The notes below the pieces were generated by a model, which did not search any database, had not been told where the DNA came from, and saw only the letters and a list, made by a program, of their open reading frames with translations. A DNA stretch of 27,736 bases from assembly GCF_041687175.1 (NCBI RefSeq), contig NZ_JAWLCK010000028.1, positions 1 to 27,736 of the forward strand, given 5' to 3'. Position 1 is the stretch's first letter, and each line of letters begins with the position of its first letter. The DNA is from Lutispora sp041687175 (GTDB lineage: Bacteria; Bacillota; Clostridia; Lutisporales; Lutisporaceae). This document shows positions 23,653-27,736 of this stretch, one piece after another. The position numbers and the translations under genes are program-made.

Positions 23653-24246
23653 TATTTGTCTATTTTTCAATTTACCTATCAGACCAATTTTCCATTTCCC
23701 ATCTTTCCCCAGCATAAGATGCTGCATATAAATAAATATCCCAATAGCCATCAATACATCTCCTATGCTGTAAACCTTTGGTCTTGGAAAAAACTTTGGT
23801 AAAGCCAATACATCAGCTAAGAATTTAAATTTAGTGCTATCAACTAACGGAGTATGGGTTACTATCCGACCATTAACTATAGCAGCTGCGTTGTCAAGTA
23901 GTCCCAAATACTTAAGATCTTCAATGGAGACAGGCATTTGTCCTCCGTTTGCCATTATCACTACAAAATTAAGAAAAACCCCTGCTGTAATAATCCAAAA
24001 TGGATATTTATCCCAATTCATAAATAAACCAATGAATAATAAGATATATGATAACAAATGTATGAATGGTATCCCATCAACAACCAATTTTACACCTTTG
24101 GAAGCAAAATACACTGCTGAAAACTCAACTAAGAAGGAAGCCCCTATAAAATACCATCCTCTAATCTCGCCCGAGGATATATTGGAGAATTTTCCTCCTC
24201 TCACCTTGCCTACCAGCAGGCCACTTCCCATGCTCTCAACCAGCAC
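23638..24246 (-). CDS. DUF5317 family membrane protein
   Basis: 202 residues with four predicted membrane helices (about 28-47, 59-77, 83-101, 164-181) and a longer loop between the third and fourth that contains NGGQMPVS, a typical DUF5317 segment. The family's biochemical role is unknown. The GTG start has GGAGG nine bases upstream and overlaps the end of the HD-GYP gene by 11 bases, so the two are translationally coupled; a functional link to HD-GYP signalling is therefore likely. A terminator follows directly. Confidence 0.85.
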   Translation of the reverse strand: MLVESMGSGLLVGKVRGGKFSNISSGEIRGWYFIGASFLVEFSAVYFASKGVKLVVDGIPFIHLLSYILLFIGLFMNWDKYPFWIITAGVFLNFVVIMANGGQMPVSIEDLKYLGLLDNAAAIVNGRIVTHTPLVDSTKFKFLADVLALPKFFPRPKVYSIGDVLMAIGIFIYMQHLMLGKDGKWKIGLIGKLKNRQIDSRV

Positions 24247-25504
24247 GCTTTTCTACCTCCCCTTTATACCCTAGCATCTTGATAAATTCATTGGCTACTA
24301 TGGGGTTGAATAGAGTCCCTGATTCCCTCTTTATTATCTCTATAGCCTCCTCTTCAGTCATGGCCCTTCTGTAAGGCCTATCGGAGGTCAATGCATCATA
24401 TACATCGACTACACATAGTATGCAAGCCTCAAAAGGGATCTCGTCTTCCTTCTTCCCATCTGGATAGCCTGTACCATCGTAATGCTCATGATGGCCCATA
24501 ACTATGTCTGCTGACTCCTTTAGGAAATCAATTCCCTGTATAATCTTTGAACCTATGACAGGATGAAGTTTTATCTTGTCATATTCATCAGTAGTAAGTC
24601 TTCCAGGTTTATTTAGGATATGCTCATCTATCCCAATTTTGCCAATATCATGGAGCATGCCAGCAAATCTTAGATTTTCCAAAGTTTTATGAGATAATTT
24701 CAACCTCTTGCCCAGATTATATGCTAATTCGCTTACTCTCTGGGAATGACCCTGAGTATATGGATCCTTAGCTTCTACAGCCTGGCATAGTGCCTTTACC
24801 GTATCCAGATACATATTCCTCATATCTACATAAAGTTTAAATGAATACCTGGCAAGGAGCAAGGGACCAAAGAATAAAAGAACACCCAACATTCCATAGT
24901 TTATGTATGCTATAGCCATAATTATGCTCAAAGGAGCTATGGCAAAATAGTCTCTTATAATCCAAATAATATTGGTATACAATTGCTTAATTAGGCTATC
25001 ACTAGATAATATTGCCATAAGTATTGACATTATTATAGCATTTATGACTATGTATACTACTATGCTACCAAACATGGGTAATATATTTATAAATTCTAAC
25101 TGACCTGGAGTGCCTCCTAATGCTTCATAACATAATCCCGCAAAACCAGATGAAAGCACTATGTTTGCTCCATTGAATAAAGTCTTATATATAGGAGTAT
25201 TAAAAATATGCATACGCTTACCATCTACATTAAGTATCCTAAACATAATACCTATACTTGCTAACCAACTCGCCTCAGGCACACCAAAAATAAGAAGCAG
25301 TGTAAAACCTATTGCAAAACCTACAGACACACCACCTCTTTTATTAGGTGTTAAAATAGCCATAGATTCAGCCACGATTGAAAGAAAAAGGAAAAATATA
25401 AGCTCAGAAGTATGAATTGATCTATTTCTGTTTAAAGTAACTATTGTAAAACAAACTCCGAAAATAATAATAGATATAATATAAATTTTGAGTTTCTTTG
25501 GCAT
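24236..25504 (-). CDS. Membrane-bound HD-GYP domain phosphodiesterase
   Basis: 422 residues. Residues 1-215 form six to seven membrane helices (a MASE-like sensor without large loops). The HD-GYP domain follows from about 230: GHSQRVSELAYNLG, the catalytic pair His285-Asp286 in MLHDIGKIGI, HPVIGSKII, and the diagnostic HHEHYDGTGYPDG at about 338-350. Such domains hydrolyse cyclic dinucleotides, usually c-di-GMP. The ATG at 25504 follows AGGAGTG; a start ten codons upstream would place that site inside the gene. No GGDEF cyclase gene is in the window. A tiny hydrophobic peptide gene precedes it and DUF5317 is coupled behind. Confidence 0.93.
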   Translation of the reverse strand: MPKKLKIYIISIIIFGVCFTIVTLNRNRSIHTSELIFFLFLSIVAESMAILTPNKRGGVSVGFAIGFTLLLIFGVPEASWLASIGIMFRILNVDGKRMHIFNTPIYKTLFNGANIVLSSGFAGLCYEALGGTPGQLEFINILPMFGSIVVYIVINAIIMSILMAILSSDSLIKQLYTNIIWIIRDYFAIAPLSIIMAIAYINYGMLGVLLFFGPLLLARYSFKLYVDMRNMYLDTVKALCQAVEAKDPYTQGHSQRVSELAYNLGKRLKLSHKTLENLRFAGMLHDIGKIGIDEHILNKPGRLTTDEYDKIKLHPVIGSKIIQGIDFLKESADIVMGHHEHYDGTGYPDGKKEDEIPFEACILCVVDVYDALTSDRPYRRAMTEEEAIEIIKRESGTLFNPIVANEFIKMLGYKGEVEKRAG

Positions 25505-25543
25505 GTCATCACTCCTAAATTTAATGACCGGCATATTTACTGC

Positions 25544-25621
25544 TTATACCCAGCTTATATGTGCTCCTCCAGCTAATATAAGAGAAAGAATAGTTATTAA
25601 TATAGCAACTATCTTTTTCAC
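25544..25621 (-). CDS. 25-residue hydrophobic peptide
   Basis: A short frame with a GTG start six bases after GGGGGGG, one of the best ribosome sites in the window. The product begins MKKIVAILIT, runs as a single hydrophobic helix to LILAG, and ends GAHISWV. It has the shape of a signal-peptide-like or single-span membrane peptide and ends about 40 bases before the HD-GYP start. It could be a regulator or ligand of the HD-GYP membrane domain, a secreted signal, or a leader peptide. I do not recognise a family. Confidence 0.55.
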   Translation of the reverse strand: MKKIVAILITILSLILAGGAHISWV

Positions 25622-25708
25622 GGTTTGCCCCCCCTTTTTTCTGAACTCTGTCCTTCCGCTAATAAGACAGGCAAACTCACTCCGCTAAGTAAAAATGCCG
25701 GTCAAATC

Positions 25709-26341
25709 TTAAACCATTTTGCTTATCAACCGATTCAATGCGTTTAATATAGACTTTGCAACTGCTTCATTTTCATCGGTTTTGATCATACTGCTGCCAA
25801 TAAGGAGATTTTCACTATTCTTATATGTATAACCAACCAAGCAGAGAAAAATATCTCTGCCGGCAATTCTTGTCCTCTCAATGCCTTCAAGGTAAAATAT
25901 GCTGTTGATGTTTACAAAGGATTCAATGGCCATTATAGTTGCTTCAGCAACTGCTTTATATTTATTTGATATGGATTTTACCTTAATGCTTGAACCTTCA
26001 TAGGTTTTCCCCTCATTCTCCAGAATCACAGTAGCTTTAAGGCTGTTTTCCATATTCATCATAACTATACTGCCTATCTTGAGACGATTATCCCTAATCC
26101 CATTTTCTTCTATCTGAGCAATACTTATTACCTTATAGTCCACCTCAATATTGAACCTTGCGCTGACAGCTGATTGAATATCTCTCACCAGCTGCTTTAT
26201 ATTTTTTCCTGTCCCACACAATACATGAATGTCCTGAATTTCATTTTTCTCCCCTAATATAACCTTGCACGACAGTACATCAGGAATTCTACAAATGAGG
26301 TCTTTTATTTCTTCTTCCAACATCAGCTTATTATCATCCAC
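25709..26341 (-). CDS. Unknown two-domain protein upstream of the HD-GYP operon
   Basis: 210 residues, soluble. The N-terminal part (1-75) reads as beta-alpha-beta with DIHVLCGTGKNIKQLVRDIQ and an amphipathic helix SAVSARFNIEVDYKVISIAQI. The second part (about 95-210) has beta strands and two helices (KYKAVAEATIMAIESF, NEAVAKSILNALNRLI) and looks like a regulatory alpha/beta domain. I do not recognise the family with certainty. I choose the GTG at 26341, which has AGAGGTG six bases upstream; the open frame extends 15 codons to a TTG with no good site. It lies 87 bases before the peptide gene, on the same strand, with no clear terminator between, so co-transcription is likely. Confidence 0.8.
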   Translation of the reverse strand: MDDNKLMLEEEIKDLICRIPDVLSCKVILGEKNEIQDIHVLCGTGKNIKQLVRDIQSAVSARFNIEVDYKVISIAQIEENGIRDNRLKIGSIVMMNMENSLKATVILENEGKTYEGSSIKVKSISNKYKAVAEATIMAIESFVNINSIFYLEGIERTRIAGRDIFLCLVGYTYKNSENLLIGSSMIKTDENEAVAKSILNALNRLISKMV

Positions 26342-26367
26342 ATAACTCACCTCTATTGACATCATCA

Positions 26368-26396
26368 CATAAATATATTCGACCAAAACTTGTCAA
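26368..26396 (-). promoter_or_regulatory. Possible promoter of the unknown gene/HD-GYP operon
   Basis: A perfect -35 TTGACA (26391-26396, minus) is followed after 17 bases by a poor TTTATG. The start would fit the GTG at 26341. A GGTCGAA word between them differs by one base from the Spo0A core TGTCGAA; this may be chance. Confidence 0.3.
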
Positions 26397-26469
26397 TTCC
26401 TCTATGAAAATAAAAAATGAATCAGCTGGACTATTTATTTTGTTTTTTGTAAAATGATTACAAATATTG

Positions 26470-26503
26470 AATATTAAAATAGAGGCTTCTTATGAAGCCT
26501 CTA
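26470..26503 (-). terminator. Terminator of hpf
   Basis: On minus, a perfect 10-bp stem TAGAGGCTTC/GAAGCCTCTA with loop ATAA is followed by TTTTAATATT, right after the hpf stop. Confidence 0.85.
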
Positions 26504-26505
26504 TA

Positions 26506-27033
26506 TCAAAATTCAGGTTCGATTAAACCGTAATCTCCGTCTTTTCTCTTGTATACTACATTTACTTCATCACTATCTGCATTGTAAAACATAAAGAAAT
26601 TATGTCCAAGGAGCTCCATCTGCAGCACTGCCTCCTCCACAGGCATTGGTTTCATAGCAAATCTCTTAGTCTTAACTATTCTTGGTTCTTCATCATCTTC
26701 TTCATGATTAAAGGAGAAATTTTCAAATCTTACACTTCCGTCTTTAATTCTTCGTTCAAGCTTGGTTCTGTATTTTGCAATCTGTCTCTCAAGCTTTTCC
26801 ACAACGTTGTCAATGGATGAGTACATATCCTCGGTAGCCTCTTCACCCCTTAAAATTACACCGTTAAAGGGTATGGTAACTTCTATGATATGTCTGTTTC
26901 TCTCTACTGTCAAAGTTGCGTTTGCTTCAGTATCAGGGTTGAAATACTTTTCAAATTTGGATAGCTTTTTCTCCACTCTCTCTCGCAAGGCATTGGTTAC
27001 TTCAATATTCTTTCCACTGACTTTTATGCGCAT
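26506..27033 (-). CDS. hpf: Ribosome hibernation promoting factor, long form
   Basis: 175 residues, typical of long HPF, which joins two 70S ribosomes into inactive 100S dimers. The N-terminal domain (1-100) has the YfiA/HPF pattern VSGKNIEVTNALRERVEKKLSKFEKYF and binds the decoding region; after an acidic linker (EEDDEEP), the C-terminal domain (about 118-175: RFAMKPMPVEEAVLQMELLGHNFFMFYNADSDEVNVVYKR) makes the dimer contact. ATG follows AAAGGAGATG. A sigma-H-like promoter lies at 27080-27108, which fits stationary-phase control known for the B. subtilis homologue. Monocistronic, with a strong terminator. Confidence 0.97.
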   Translation of the reverse strand: MRIKVSGKNIEVTNALRERVEKKLSKFEKYFNPDTEANATLTVERNRHIIEVTIPFNGVILRGEEATEDMYSSIDNVVEKLERQIAKYRTKLERRIKDGSVRFENFSFNHEEDDEEPRIVKTKRFAMKPMPVEEAVLQMELLGHNFFMFYNADSDEVNVVYKRKDGDYGLIEPEF

Positions 27034-27079
27034 ACAAACATCTCCTTTCGCAACTATTATGCTACCGTTTATATATAAT

Positions 27080-27108
27080 TTATTCTACATTAGGTTAAAT
27101 AATCCTTC
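27080..27108 (-). promoter_or_regulatory. Sigma-H-like promoter of hpf
   Basis: Minus strand GAAGGATTA, 11 bases, GTAGAATAA: an exact fit to the B. subtilis sigma-H pattern RnAGGAwWW / RnnGAATww. A weaker sigma-A reading, TTAACC-N17-TATATA, overlaps it and would start slightly further downstream. Confidence 0.55.
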
Positions 27109-27330
27109 TATCCTTTATCCATTATTTAGTTATATTTATAACGAACCGCCTTCATAAACTCCCATCTGGATGACACGGTATTAAACAATAGAATTTTTGA
27201 ATTTATTGTCACTTATAGTCCTTTTTTGGTGAATACTTATTAGATTACATAACATATTTACGATTCATTTATTCTCAAGCCTTTAGCCGTATACCATTAA
27301 ATTATGAAACAAATTCATTTAGCCACAATG
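27109..27330. other. Gene-free stretch, nothing recognised
   Basis: AT-rich DNA upstream of hpf. No convincing frame with a ribosome site, no tRNA-like fold and no repeat family of this window was seen. Confidence 0.5.
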
Positions 27331-27386
27331 TTATCCACATAGAAAAACCTAAAAACTGTGGATAATGTGCATAAGTCTGTTGATAA
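27331..27386. other. Cluster of four DnaA boxes
   Basis: TTATCCACA on plus at 27331-27339; on minus TTATCCACA (27357-27365), directly abutting TTATGCACA (27366-27374), and TTATCAACA (27378-27386). Three match the TTATnCACA consensus exactly and the fourth has one mismatch. Four in 56 bases is far denser than chance. No dnaA gene is in the window. Confidence 0.7.
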
Positions 27387-27515
27387 CTTATATTTAAAGG
27401 GCTAATGGTGTTAAAAGATTGTTGATTACCTGTGAAGTAATAATTATATAAAAATTTGTGAAATATATTTATGTATATTATTGAATATTTATGTGTATTT
27501 ATACATTTTGCACTG
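27387..27515. other. Very AT-rich stretch beside the DnaA boxes
   Basis: Nearly pure A/T from about 27430 to 27510, with further imperfect box-like words (TGTTGATTA near 27420) and 'agtaataatta' triplets. It could be a DNA unwinding element if the cluster is an origin. Confidence 0.45.
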
Positions 27516-27517
27516 GT

Positions 27518-27736
27518 CCATGATCTTCAGTCGCCAGTGTTAAGGTATTCATTTAGGGTATTAGATCCTTCGGTAAAACCTCAGGATGACAGGACTAGGG
27601 TAGGGCGTTGAGATAGCGGAACGGTTATGAACCGTTCCCTACATCGCTGTGCTCATGATGACAACTTTTGCTTTTGTATCTTATAAGGTTTGGGGTAAAT
27701 CGAGTAGGAGGTAGGTGATTATTTCGCCTACCGACC
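27518..27736. repeat. Repeat-rich end of window with inverted repeat
   Basis: A degenerate heptamer array (about 27524-27541: GGTCCAT GATCTTC AGTCGCC), a degenerate border (about 27544-27561), then 'gatccttcggtaaaacctc' and 'aggatgaca', a word pair common in clostridial intergenic repeats, and a perfect hairpin GGAACGGTT-ATG-AACCGTTCC at 27618-27638. No gene is seen; the element may run past the window end. Confidence 0.55.

Noticed and set aside
25605..25708. c-di-GMP riboswitch before the HD-GYP operon (a GGCAAACC word is present)
   Set aside because: The rest of the GEMM-I pattern, including the second helix and its tetraloop receptor, is missing.

Overview
The window looks like a chromosomal segment of a low-GC, anaerobic Gram-positive bacterium of class Clostridia; genus and order cannot be fixed from the sequence. 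The reasons are AT-rich DNA with strong GGAGG-type ribosome binding sites, a PheB-type ACT protein, a long-form HPF, a GlnL-type response regulator, an FMN riboswitch on ribU, and many TTG/GTG starts. Nearly all genes lie on the minus strand; only the pheB-like/thrC/thrB operon is on plus.

Layout, left to right. (1) 1-375: repeats and hairpins, no gene. (2) 376-3838, minus: tsaD, a 74-residue unknown, and an operon of ECF sigma factor, zinc-finger anti-sigma factor and a bactofilin-like membrane protein. (3) 3839-4180: a mosaic of short heptamer repeats. (4) 4181-5774: tsaE and a tsaB-rimI fusion, which with tsaD supply most of the t6A tRNA-modification machinery. (5) 5875-6701: riboflavin transporter ribU behind an FMN riboswitch. 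(6) 6735-10264: a GltS-type glutamate symporter downstream of a GlnK/GlnL-like two-component system. (7) 10313-13656: tex and an amidohydrolase. (8) 13829-14833: an asparaginase, divergent from the threonine operon (15084-17471). (9) 17549-19528: a chemoreceptor. (10) 19647-23364: secA and prfB, the latter with its programmed +1 frameshift; secA has a long structured leader. (11) 23638-26341: a likely operon of an unknown 210-residue protein, a 25-residue hydrophobic peptide, an HD-GYP phosphodiesterase and a DUF5317 membrane protein. (12) 26506-27033: hpf behind a sigma-H-like promoter. (13) 27034-27736: no gene seen; a tight DnaA-box cluster next to very AT-rich DNA, then more repeats.

The least ordinary content is intergenic: a family of heptamer-periodic arrays bounded by a 'GGGTATTCCTTTTGGGT'-like element, which recurs through the window and abuts or enters gene ends; the secA leader; an SD-masking hairpin before gltS; the DnaA-box cluster; and the peptide/HD-GYP/DUF5317 operon. 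All promoter, terminator and RNA calls are from reading by eye; no folding or database search was run.
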